A stretch of DNA of 36,158 nt. Source: Corynebacterium sp. GTDB lineage: Bacteria > Actinomycetota > Actinomycetes > Mycobacteriales > Mycobacteriaceae. Made by a program: the position numbers and the translations under genes. The notes beneath the pieces were generated by a model. That model did no database searches. It saw nothing but the letters and a program-made list of their open reading frames with translations, and was not told the origin of the DNA. The stretch is taken from the NCBI GenBank assembly GCA_030530875.1, contig JAUMUD010000022.1, positions 1-36,158 of the forward strand, given 5' to 3'. Position 1 is the stretch's first letter, and every line of letters starts with the position of its first letter. This document shows positions 1-6,866 of this stretch, one piece after another.

Positions 1-795
1 TCCGACGGCTCCAAGCCAACCGACAGTAACAACCCTGGCGGCTCCACCGAGCCAACCTCCAACCCAACCGGTGGCAATAACCCAGGTGGTTCCACCGCAC
101 CAAGCACTGGTTCCAACCCGGCCGGTGGTAATAACCCTGGTGGCTCCACCGAGCCAAGCTCTAACCCAACCGACGGTAACAACCCAACCGGTGGTTCTAA
201 CCCAACCAGTGGCAACAACCCAGGTGGTTCCACTGCACCAAGCACTGGTTCCAACCCATCTGAGGGTTCTAACCCAACCAGCGGTGCTACCACCACCACT
301 CCTAATGCAACCACTGACCTGTCCGGTGACAAGGTTGAGGCTGCGGCACAGATTAGCGCCCTGCCAAACCTGACCGATGCAGAGAAGAAGAACTACCGCG
401 ACCGCGTCGCGGGTGCTACTACTGCTGAGGAGATTGTGTCCATCGTTCGTGAGGCTGCTAAGCGCTCCGTGGATGCGAACCCAAACCTGACTGATGCACA
501 GCGTCAGGAAGCAAAGCGCAATATCGACAACGCAACTGATGTTGACACCATCGCCGCTTATGCTGACCCACAGAATAAGTACAACAGCGATCTGACGACA
601 CCAGCCACCACCACTGCGAAGCCATCCGGTTCCGCTAAGGTCCCATTCTGGGCATGGATTCTGGGCGTGCTTGGTCTGACCGGTGGCGTGCTTGGTTGGG
701 GCTATGTCCACGACGCTGATTTCCGCGCCGTTGTTGACACCGCCATTGCCAACTTCCAGCATGCAGTCGACAATGCACTGGGCATTCGCCGATAA
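1..795 (+). CDS. C-terminal part of a secreted, membrane-anchored repeat protein (5' end outside window)
   Basis: Frame 1 is open from the first base to the TAA at 793-795, giving 264 visible residues. Residues 1 to about 97 are a low-complexity Asn/Pro/Gly/Ser/Thr linker built from units such as NNPGGST and SNPTGG. Residues about 110-195 hold two related helical modules, each beginning PNLTDA and continuing with an Ala-rich helix; they resemble the GA/FIVAR three-helix modules of Gram-positive surface proteins, some of which bind albumin. A KPSGS linker leads into one hydrophobic helix (about 215-236), then a roughly 28-residue amphipathic tail. There is no LPXTG motif. The C-terminal layout matches the three paralogs at 20936-23251, 30209-32941 and 33090-35510. 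It is probably a cell-envelope stalk or adhesin tethered by its C-terminus. Ligand binding is inference only. Confidence 0.8.
   Translation, partial: SDGSKPTDSNNPGGSTEPTSNPTGGNNPGGSTAPSTGSNPAGGNNPGGSTEPSSNPTDGNNPTGGSNPTSGNNPGGSTAPSTGSNPSEGSNPTSGATTTTPNATTDLSGDKVEAAAQISALPNLTDAEKKNYRDRVAGATTAEEIVSIVREAAKRSVDANPNLTDAQRQEAKRNIDNATDVDTIAAYADPQNKYNSDLTTPATTTAKPSGSAKVPFWAWILGVLGLTGGVLGWGYVHDADFRAVVDTAIANFQHAVDNALGIRR
71..259 (+). repeat. Imperfect in-frame direct repeat in the linker of the edge gene
   Basis: A block of about 50 bp starting at 71 recurs at 209, an offset of 138 bp or 46 codons, with only a few silent or conservative changes over the core. The repeat encodes the NNPGGSTAPSTGSNP unit. 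In-frame repeats of this kind change length by slippage or recombination, so the linker length may vary between strains. Confidence 0.7.
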
Positions 796-818
796 AATCT
801 AAGCACAACTGAAGTGCG

Positions 819-850
819 GACCTCCTGCTTTGAGCAGGAGGTCTTTTTTA
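819..850 (+). terminator. Intrinsic terminator of the edge surface-protein gene
   Basis: An 11-bp perfect stem (819-829 with 833-843) with a 3-nt loop is followed directly by a T-run. It lies 23 bp after the stop codon at 795. Confidence 0.9.
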
Positions 851-884
851 TGCGTGCGTATATTTAGCGCACACGCGCTCTTCG

Positions 885-1241
885 TTAAAGCTGAATCCGC
901 CTTGTGCCATCCAGATTGCGCAGGCTGGTGCGGGGGAAGAACTCGCGGCGGATTTCCTCGGCAGCGGCGTAGAGCATGGATTCAAGACGGATTGGGTGCA
1001 CATCCACCGGGCAGTCATGGCGGCCGTAGTAGATTTCATCCATGGCCTCAGCGGGGCGGGCCATAAGAGCGCGGCGGGAGATTGCCATTCCGACATCCCA
1101 GGGGTCAAGGATGATTTCATGGGCCCAGCTTAAATTGCGCATGGCATCAAGGCGGCTTAGCCGGATGGTGCGTTCAGGGCGTGTCCAGGAGGAGTTGGAC
1201 TCCGTTTTACGCGCCTTTGGGCGGCCTTGTGGTGCAGTCAT
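885..1241 (-). CDS. Small hypothetical protein (118 aa)
   Basis: The ATG at 1241 (minus strand) is preceded by a near-perfect Shine-Dalgarno, AGGAGG, spaced 5 nt away, which is the main reason to accept this frame. The protein has a basic N-terminus (Arg/Lys in the first 30 residues), then a mixed region with Trp and several Met, including the motif MDEIYYGRHDCPVDVHP. I see no signal peptide, membrane segment or family I can name. It ends at TAA (885-887), convergent with the edge surface gene. The ribosome-binding site forms a palindrome with that of a possible divergent ORF at 1268. Likely a real gene of unknown function. Confidence 0.55.
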   Translation of the reverse strand: MTAPQGRPKARKTESNSSWTRPERTIRLSRLDAMRNLSWAHEIILDPWDVGMAISRRALMARPAEAMDEIYYGRHDCPVDVHPIRLESMLYAAAEEIRREFFPRTSLRNLDGTRRIQL

Positions 1242-1267
1242 TCTAGCCTCCTTTCAGGAGGAACGGT

Positions 1268-1459
1268 GTGACATTATTATCTATTGTCCCATATCCTGGG
1301 GTTTTAAGGGAAATTGATGCAAATAATAGGGATATTTTTTTTCAGATCTTGCGTACTGTCACCTTGCACCTGAGTACTTTCCCGTGGTTGGACGCTGCTG
1401 ATTTGGCGGCACTGCACAATGTGGCCTTGCTTGAGCCCGCAGGGCAAGTGTGTGAGTAG
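1268..1459 (+). CDS. Possible small ORF (63 aa), GTG start
   Basis: A GTG at 1268 lies 6 nt after an AGGAGG (1256-1261), an ideal Shine-Dalgarno. The 63-residue product is Leu/Ala-rich with no recognisable domain, signal or membrane helix. Against it: its SD is simply the complement arm of the SD of the minus-strand gene at 1241, the two starts are only 26 bp apart with no room for separate promoters, and the region downstream looks degraded. A marginal call. Confidence 0.25.
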   Translation: MTLLSIVPYPGVLREIDANNRDIFFQILRTVTLHLSTFPWLDAADLAALHNVALLEPAGQVCE

Positions 1460-1732
1460 GGGGTCGCGGTCCTTCAGAATAAGTGCTCGTGCCTACATAG
1501 CATTAAGGAGACTACGCATATACCGGTGATTGAAAATGAGTATCCGAAGGCATGGAAGGATGGGGAGCAGTGGCTGGTCGGAAATGGTTGGTCGGGGACT
1601 ATACCTTGAGGTGATGGAAAAGTATGGGTTGAAGCCCGCTTCGGAGCGCTGATTTTTGCCCACAGTTTTGCCCACACTTTTGCCGGCGAGTTGGTATCCG
1701 CGCAGCTCAGGGCTATGTGAGCTAGCACACAA
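1460..1732. other. Gene-poor stretch with a short tandem repeat, possibly remnants
   Basis: No convincing gene is present. On the plus strand at about 1524-1606 an open stretch encodes an acidic/aromatic peptide containing ENEYPKAWKDGEQW and stops. A different frame then gives YLEVMEKYGLKPASER up to a stop near 1650, the pattern expected of a frameshifted remnant. At 1652-1685 the unit TTTTGCCCACA occurs in tandem with a partial third copy. The position next to a tRNA gene would suit an old integration site, but no integrase is recognisable. Confidence 0.35.
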
Positions 1733-1734
1733 AA

Positions 1735-1778
1735 GAAGCCCTCTGAACCAGTATTATTGCTGGTCAGAGGGCTTTTTG
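1735..1778 (-). terminator. Bidirectional-looking terminator beside tRNA-Gly
   Basis: A long stem (1737-1750 with 1760-1773, one bulged base) is flanked by a T-run on the plus side and by CTTCTTTT on the minus side. It lies just past the 3' end of the minus-strand tRNA gene and is probably its terminator. Confidence 0.75.
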
Positions 1779-1784
1779 GGGATA

Positions 1785-1858
1785 TGGAGCCAACGACGGG
1801 AATCGAACCCGCACTACCTGCTTGGGAAGCAGGAGTTCTACCACTAAACTACGTTGGC
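1785..1858 (-). tRNA. tRNA-Gly (anticodon CCC)
   Basis: Read on the minus strand, the acceptor arm GCCAACG (1858-1852) pairs with CGTTGGC (1795-1789). A five-pair anticodon stem CCTGC/GCAGG closes the loop TTCCCAA, giving anticodon CCC, which reads GGG. The T arm carries GGTTCGATTCC. The discriminator is U, as expected for glycine tRNAs, and the 3' CCA is encoded (1787-1785). Confidence 0.95.
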
Positions 1859-1863
1859 CTAGG

Positions 1864-1930
1864 CTGTTGATTGGGCGCTGAGCAGGTAAAACCTGCTTTT
1901 GCCCCGTGCATTGCCCAATACACGCAACAG
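1864..1930. repeat. Nested inverted repeats between tRNA-Gly and the pip gene
   Basis: Outer arms: CTGTTG plus ATTGGGC (1864-1876) pair with GCCCAAT and CAACAG (1913-1930, with 5 unpaired bases). Inner hairpin: AGCAGGT (1881-1887) pairs with ACCTGCT (1891-1897), followed by TTT on the plus strand. It follows the stop of the minus-strand YhgE/Pip gene and overlaps the tRNA promoter region, so it may serve as the terminator of the pip operon, although the minus strand lacks a clean T-run. Confidence 0.5.
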
Positions 1931-1954
1931 TCCTAGTTTAGCATAACCGGGTGC

Positions 1955-3793
1955 TTAGACTTCAATGGCTGGGTGGAGGCGCTTGAGCGTCCAGGTCCTA
2001 TCGCGGCGAGCACACAGGGCACTAAGCACGTAGGCGATAATCGTGATAATGATGATCGCGATAATGGACTGCGGGAGACGGTGGTCGATATTGCCGTAGA
2101 TGGTCTGGCGCAGGAGGTTCACCGCATAGCCCATTGGGTCATATGGGTGCAGCGCACGGAAGAAGGCCGGCTGTGTTTCCACAGGGTAGAGGCCACCGGA
2201 GGCGAGCAGCTGCAGCATCATAAAGGCGATGGCCATCACACGACCAGGGCCAGGGCCGAGCACCAGGACCAGGAATTGGTTGATAGCGGCGTTCATGATG
2301 GCGATGAACATGGTAGCCAGCAGGGTCCACCAGAAGTACTTCGGGCTGACACCCACAGCGAAGACGCAGACCACGGTGACTACGGTGCCCTGCAGCAGGC
2401 CAATGATGGCGGCAGGGAGCAGGCCGTGGAAGGTTGCGCGCAGTGGGGCAAGACCGCCAGCAACGGCACGGCGAGAGATTGGGCGCAGCAGCATGAAGGT
2501 GGACATTGCGCCCATGAACAGACCAAGGCTCATGAAGAATGGGGCCAGACCCATACCGAAGGTATGGCCATCGCCAGCCTCATTGGAAGCCTGCTGGGTC
2601 ACTGGGTCGCCCATGATGGTGGCCACGGATTCGCGCTGAGCATCGGTCCAATTTGGCAGGGCTTTGGTGCCATCGGAGAGCTTGGAGGCGAGCTCATGGG
2701 CACCATCATTGAGGGTAGTAGAACCGGAGGTAAGCTGGTCCACACCACTGTCCAGGGTAAGCAGGCCTGAGGCGACCTGTGAGGTTCCTTGATCCTGAAG
2801 TTGGTGTGTGGAGTCGGCCAGAGTATGAGCGCCACTCTGAGCAGTAACTAGGCCGCCCTGAAGCTGCTTCATGCCATCATTGAGCTGGTCCACACCATTA
2901 AGAAGCTGAGTGATCTGACCAAGCTTATCGGCAGCCTCATTGGCCTCAGCATTATTAAGACCGCGCAGCTGTTCCTGAAGCTTAGCCACTGGGATTTGGT
3001 TCAGAGGCGCAAGGGAATCCTGGAGCTGCTGCGTACCAGCTGCGAGCTTATTTGCACCATCAACCAGCTGGTCAGTACCACTTGCCAGCTTATCGCCACC
3101 GGCAGCAAGCTCACCCATCTTCTCATTAACAGTATTGGCGCCATCAACGAGCTTCTTCGTACCGGACTGGGCAGTGAGCAGACCAGAATGAAGCTGGTCA
3201 GTACCATTGGCCAACTGGCCGGCACCATCCGCAGCCTGAATCAAGCCGGTACCCGCGGTTTGCAGGCCAGTAAGGACCTTATCCACTGACTGAGTACCAA
3301 TCTTTTCCGAGATGATCGGCACCAGAGTGCGCATAACATTCTGGCCAATCATGGTGGAGAGATAGCCATTGGCGTCATTATAAGTGGTCTTAATAACCGC
3401 CTGATATGGGTTATCGGAATTAGCAGAGGTCACCGCGCGGGAGAAGTCCGGGGTGAGCTCAACCATAAAGTAATAATCACCATTACGCACGCCATTAAGC
3501 GCCGTTTGCTCATCCACATAGGAGAAATTCACCGAGGAGGCTGAACTAGTCTTCAGCGTTTCCTCGATCTGCTTACCCGCATTAAAAGGCTCACCATTAA
3601 GAGTCGAACCCTCATCGGCATTCACAAAGGCCACAGGAAGCTTATCCACATGACCAAAGGGGTTCCAGAAACCGACCAGATACAAGGCCGAGGAAAACAG
3701 AGGGACAGCAATAATAGCAATCAGAGCAATACGGCCAAGTCCTGAACGTAGGAAGCGGCGCAGCTCACCACCGATACTCAGACCGGCAATCAT
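1955..3793 (-). CDS. YhgE/Pip-type ABC-2-like membrane protein (612 aa)
   Basis: The N-terminus has one membrane helix (about residues 18-42, rich in Ile/Ala/Leu) followed by NPFGHVDKLPVAFVNAD, the conserved opening of YhgE/Pip family proteins. A long extracytoplasmic region of about 350 residues contains many GAN-x-LxxG-xx-L style repeats (helical, coiled-coil-like, from about 185 to 370). The C-terminal third has about six hydrophobic helices of ABC-2 permease type. Family members include the phage infection protein of Lactococcus and the EsaA-like proteins; the transported substrate is generally unknown. The start overlaps the stop of the upstream ATPase by 4 bp, so the two are translationally coupled and probably form one complex, although that ATPase looks catalytically degenerate. 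Confidence 0.88.
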   Translation of the reverse strand: MIAGLSIGGELRRFLRSGLGRIALIAIIAVPLFSSALYLVGFWNPFGHVDKLPVAFVNADEGSTLNGEPFNAGKQIEETLKTSSASSVNFSYVDEQTALNGVRNGDYYFMVELTPDFSRAVTSANSDNPYQAVIKTTYNDANGYLSTMIGQNVMRTLVPIISEKIGTQSVDKVLTGLQTAGTGLIQAADGAGQLANGTDQLHSGLLTAQSGTKKLVDGANTVNEKMGELAAGGDKLASGTDQLVDGANKLAAGTQQLQDSLAPLNQIPVAKLQEQLRGLNNAEANEAADKLGQITQLLNGVDQLNDGMKQLQGGLVTAQSGAHTLADSTHQLQDQGTSQVASGLLTLDSGVDQLTSGSTTLNDGAHELASKLSDGTKALPNWTDAQRESVATIMGDPVTQQASNEAGDGHTFGMGLAPFFMSLGLFMGAMSTFMLLRPISRRAVAGGLAPLRATFHGLLPAAIIGLLQGTVVTVVCVFAVGVSPKYFWWTLLATMFIAIMNAAINQFLVLVLGPGPGRVMAIAFMMLQLLASGGLYPVETQPAFFRALHPYDPMGYAVNLLRQTIYGNIDHRLPQSIIAIIIITIIAYVLSALCARRDRTWTLKRLHPAIEV

Positions 3794-4428
3794 AGTGAAA
3801 CCTCCAAAGGCAGTCCAGTTGGGTTAATAGCGTGCGCAATTACTGGCATGCGGGTCGATATATTTTCAAGAATCTTAATGAGTTCAGCACGATCATCACG
3901 CGCACGAACCTGCTCAATATCATCCACAATGAGCATTTCCTTCTTTGGGCGCGCAACCATCATGGCGATACGAACAAGCAGCCTATCCAAATCACTCAGG
4001 CTAGAAATATAAGCACCAAGCTCCGGCAGCGGACGCGTGCCATAGACCGGACGCAGCAGGCCCTCATAATAATCCTGAGTAGCACGCGCAATTGGCTGCC
4101 ACCAGTGGCGGTTCCAGTTACGGTACTCACCAATAGTGGTATGCAGGCGCACATCGCGGTCCAGCGGGTCAATCTCCTTGGTACCCGCCACCGCCACGCG
4201 CTTACGAATCTTGTACATATTCGTCTCGGCAAGCACAGTCAAACTTCCCTTGCTTGGACGCATACGCCCAGCCAAGGTCAAGGCCAGCGCAGTATTACCG
4301 CCACCACTCGGTGCGCGCAAAATATTAAGCCCGCGTGCGGGCAATTTCAGATCAAGAGGACCATAGACACGACCTTCAGGGCCATCAAGTATGAGGCCGT
4401 GGGTCTCTACAGCGAGCTCCTCACTCAT
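3790..4428 (-). CDS. Degenerate ABC-type ATPase partnered with YhgE/Pip protein (212 aa)
   Basis: The layout is that of an ABC ATPase. There is a P-loop region at residues 39-46 (APSGGGNT), an LSDLDR segment near 144-149 where the LSGGQ signature would lie, a Walker B strand EMLIVDD ending at D169-D170, and a His in the switch region (H199). The invariant Walker A lysine is replaced by Asn45 (codon AAT), and the signature is far from LSGGQ. ATP hydrolysis is therefore doubtful, and the protein may bind nucleotide or act structurally. The start ATG at 4428 has a GGAGG Shine-Dalgarno. It is the first gene of a two-gene operon whose second gene overlaps it by ATGA. Confidence 0.8.
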   Translation of the reverse strand: MSEELAVETHGLILDGPEGRVYGPLDLKLPARGLNILRAPSGGGNTALALTLAGRMRPSKGSLTVLAETNMYKIRKRVAVAGTKEIDPLDRDVRLHTTIGEYRNWNRHWWQPIARATQDYYEGLLRPVYGTRPLPELGAYISSLSDLDRLLVRIAMMVARPKKEMLIVDDIEQVRARDDRAELIKILENISTRMPVIAHAINPTGLPLEVSL

Positions 4429-4524
4429 AATCTCCTCCGGTTATTTCCCCAAGTTAAGTTTTAAAATCCGAGATCCAATATACACCTCTTTTTCAAAAAT
4501 GCGGGATAGGCACAGCTTTCCTGG

Positions 4525-4536
4525 TAACCTAGAGGT
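4525..4536 (+). promoter_or_regulatory. -10 element for leaderless dcd transcript
   Basis: TAACCT at 4525-4530 ends 6 nt before the GTG start at 4537, which would put transcription initiation at the start codon. No good -35 is visible. Confidence 0.5.
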
Positions 4537-5109
4537 GTGCTTTTATCAGATCGAGACATCCGTAAAGAGATAGCCTCCGGGGCGCTTGTCATCGAGCCTT
4601 TCGACGACTCCCTCGTGCAGCCTTCTTCGATCGACGTCCGCATGGACCGCTTCTTTAGGGTTTTCAATAACTCTAAGTACACACATATTGATCCAAAGCT
4701 GCGCCAAGATGAGCTGACGACCCTGGTTGAGGTTGAGGAGGGCGATTCTTTCGTGCTCCACCCAGGTGAGTTCGTCCTCGGCGCGACCCTTGAGCGCTTT
4801 AGCCTTCCTCCACATCTTGCTGGCCGCCTGGAAGGCAAGTCCTCCCTTGGTCGCCTTGGCCTGCTGACCCACTCCACCGCAGGCTTCATTGACCCTGGCT
4901 TCGATGGCTACATCACCCTCGAGCTTTCCAATGTCGCTAATCTTCCTATCACCCTGTGGCCAGGAATGAAGGTTGGTCAGCTTGCACTCTTCACCTTGAG
5001 TTCCCCAGCTGAGGTTCCTTATGGTGCCGGCTCCCTTGGTTCTAAGTATCAAGGCCAGCGTGGCCCAACCCCATCCAAGGCCTACCTGAACTTCCAAGAC
5101 GAGAAATAA
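4537..5109 (+). CDS. dcd: dCTP deaminase (190 aa), probably the dUMP-forming bifunctional type
   Basis: The protein deaminates dCTP for thymidylate supply. The sequence shows the trimeric dUTPase-fold signature: PSSIDVRMD (29-37), the nucleotide-binding [10 protein letters not shown] (100-109), the catalytic region [18 protein letters not shown] with Glu129, and a C-terminal lid with GQRGPTPS (173-180). The length of 190 residues equals that of the mycobacterial enzyme, which converts dCTP directly to dUMP; assigning that bifunctionality here is inference from the family. The GTG start is supported by the conserved LLSDRDI opening and by a -10 hexamer 6 nt upstream, so the mRNA is probably leaderless. 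It is transcribed divergently from the ABC/YhgE operon. Confidence 0.95.
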   Translation: MLLSDRDIRKEIASGALVIEPFDDSLVQPSSIDVRMDRFFRVFNNSKYTHIDPKLRQDELTTLVEVEEGDSFVLHPGEFVLGATLERFSLPPHLAGRLEGKSSLGRLGLLTHSTAGFIDPGFDGYITLELSNVANLPITLWPGMKVGQLALFTLSSPAEVPYGAGSLGSKYQGQRGPTPSKAYLNFQDEK

Positions 5110-5125
5110 TCCCGATTGGAACTGA

Positions 5126-5160
5126 AGCCGAGCAGAGTTGAGAGCTGCTCGGCTTTTTCT
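5126..5160 (+). terminator. Intrinsic terminator of dcd
   Basis: A 10-bp perfect stem (5126-5135 with 5145-5154) is followed by CTTTTTCT, 17 bp after the dcd stop. Confidence 0.9.
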
Positions 5161-5366
5161 ATGTGTGCTGGGAAGTGGGTATGTGCCGAGCCTGTAGGGA
5201 AGGGGAGGTGAGAGGCGCTTTTTAAGATTCTCTGGTTTCTTAAGGTTCTTGCTTAAGACCTAAAAGAGTAGAGGCCCTGTCCATAAAAGTGGATGGGTTG
5301 GTTGGCGTTTCGACGGTTGCTCCTAGCTCTGGAATTGCTTCGGTATACAGGGCTTATACTCGGCAA
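5161..5366. other. Intergenic stretch with no recognisable gene
   Basis: This lies between the dcd terminator and the terminators of the minus-strand small exported protein. The plus-strand reading frames here run into the antisense of that gene and have no credible start. I see no RNA gene or repeat. Confidence 0.5.
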
Positions 5367-5402
5367 ATAAAAAATGACGGACGCGGGGTAGCGCACCGTC
5401 AT
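5367..5402 (-). terminator. Second terminator downstream of the small exported protein
   Basis: ATGACGG (5374-5380) pairs with CCGTCAT (5396-5402). On the minus strand the hairpin is followed by a run of T (complement of 5367-5373). Confidence 0.8.
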
Positions 5403-5410
5403 GGCATAAG

Positions 5411-5438
5411 AAATCCCCCTCCTTTGAAGGAGGGGGTT
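5411..5438 (-). terminator. First terminator downstream of the small exported protein
   Basis: A 12-bp stem centred on CCCCCTCC / GGAGGGGG with a short loop, about 40 bp past the stop at 5478. The flanks carry TTCTT on the minus strand and TTCTT on the plus strand, so it may work both ways. Confidence 0.75.
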
Positions 5439-5477
5439 CTTGGTGGTGATTTCTATCAGAGAGGTTCAGTTCGATTC

Positions 5478-5885
5478 TTAGCGGCGCAGGTCGCCGGAAA
5501 GGAAGTTGCCAACAAGGGCAGCTGCACCAGCGAAACCGGCGATTGCTGCTACGATAGCTGCAACGAGGACGCCGTTACGGGAGCCGTCGTTGGAGTCGGT
5601 GTTAACACCGGTAGCGAGAGAATCAAGCTCACTCTGCTTCTGGTTAACGCTCACGAAGTTAGAACCGCCGTTAGCACCCTGGGTGTTAACGGTAACGCCC
5701 GAATCGACTGGAACCTCTGGGACGTTAGGGGTGAGGATCTCCACCACGTCACCATCGGCGAGGGTGGTAGTACCGGTGGTGGCGTCGGCTGCATGTGCAT
5801 TAGGAGCAACAGTCATGCCGGAGAGGGTCAGCGCGAAGGCGGCACCAGCAGCGAGAGCGGAGCGACGATTAAATAGAGCCTTCAT
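5478..5885 (-). CDS. Small exported protein with C-terminal membrane helix (135 aa)
   Basis: A Sec signal peptide is clear: basic MKALFNRR, hydrophobic core, and probable cleavage after AHA (residue 32). The mature protein is short, with Thr/Val/Asn-rich sequence to about residue 100, and it ends in a hydrophobic Ala/Gly/Val helix (about 104-129) and the tail GDLRR. There are no cysteines and no known domain. A signal peptide plus a C-terminal helix suggests an envelope-tethered or cleaved peptide, a layout shared in miniature with the large [P/A]SGS-tailed proteins in this window, though it lacks that motif. The ATG at 5885 has an AAGGAAAG ribosome-binding site. A good promoter lies 79 bp upstream and two terminators follow, so the gene is an isolated unit. 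Function unknown. Confidence 0.75.
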   Translation of the reverse strand: MKALFNRRSALAAGAAFALTLSGMTVAPNAHAADATTGTTTLADGDVVEILTPNVPEVPVDSGVTVNTQGANGGSNFVSVNQKQSELDSLATGVNTDSNDGSRNGVLVAAIVAAIAGFAGAAALVGNFLSGDLRR

Positions 5886-5963
5886 TTTAACTTTCCTTTC
5901 TTATTACTAGTTTCTGGCGGTTTGACGGGGTTAAGATGAACTCTTCTCTGTCGAACTGATTTA

Positions 5964-5993
5964 ATCATAGCGCCTAACCTAAGAGCGATGCAA
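5964..5993 (-). promoter_or_regulatory. Sigma-A-type promoter for the small exported protein
   Basis: On the minus strand TTGCAT (5993-5988) and TATGAT (5969-5964) are separated by 18 nt. Predicted initiation near 5957 gives a 5' leader of about 70 nt before the ATG at 5885. Confidence 0.6.
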
Positions 5994-6866
5994 GTCGAAA
6001 AGCCGAAAAATTAAGGAAGATTTAAGTTAAAGATCTGTTTCTTTATTGCTTTGGGGGTGTATATCCGCAGGTCAGAGGCCAATTTAAGTCTCTTAGGAAG
6101 CCGGTTTTAAGGAAAAATTCCCACATTAGGCAATGAAACTAGGTTTTAGAAACACATCTGTTTCCAAATTCAATCACATACCGTAATGACCGATAGTTAT
6201 TACTATCAACATGCAACGAGAAATAGGTTACTCACTAGTAGGTATGCAGGCTAAAGGGTATAAATAGGGGGTCGAAATAAGTTTGTTGCATGAATAAGGG
6301 TCGCCTAAGGTGAAATGTGGGATTATGTGGTTTTTTTCTGAAAAGTGTGTGCAACGGGGGTAGGCGGGGGTAATTTGGATTCTTAGTAGGAGATGTGAAA
6401 TATCGGACATTCTCGGTGTTGGATAGTCAACATGGAGGCCAAAATTTTGTTGAACAATCGAGTTACATAGCCTGTTGCATAGAAACCTGAGAGACCTAAA
6501 CTTAAGAAAAACTAAGAAAATCTCAGATTTGGACTGAGCTATTTTGCCTAGTGCTCTTAGAATTGTCTCAGTTTTTGGCGGAGATTGGGGTGCCGTTTTT
6601 GCAGGTTAGCGTGCAGAAGCTGTGAAGCCCCCGAATTCTTGTTGAACAGTTTCTGTCCAATTTGTCCCGATTGTTCAACTTTTAGGCTTAGTATTCTTTG
6701 GATCTGCTTTGCCAAAATCTACGGGTGGGTAACAAAGAAAAATCCCGCCTCCAAGGAAAATTTCTGGAAAATATTCCAAAACTTGCGTAGGAAGCGGGAA
6801 TTTGGGCTCTTTTGAGGCTCTGATCGGCCTCAAAGGAGTGTCAGTAGACTGTTAACATAGCCCTGT
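5994..6866. other. AT-rich gene-free region with dispersed inverted repeats
   Basis: No ORF here has a credible start, composition or ribosome-binding site; the longest are a 60-residue minus frame and a 76-residue plus frame. The stretch is distinctly more AT-rich than its neighbours. It contains GTTGAACAATCG (6449-6460) and its exact reverse complement (6668-6679), a third partial copy GTTGAACA (6641), CATGCAAC (about 6209) and GTTGCATG (about 6284), and many CTTAAG/CTAAG-like words. It could be a protein-binding or silenced region, a degraded element, or hold an unannotated RNA; the sequence alone does not decide. Confidence 0.5.

Noticed and set aside
5289-5876. 195-codon plus-strand ORF
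   Set aside because: It is antisense to the small exported protein and crosses two terminator hairpins.
6585-6815. 76-codon plus-strand ORF in the AT-rich gap
   Set aside because: No ribosome-binding site, odd Cys/Phe-rich composition, and it ends in sequence that looks like random AT-rich DNA.
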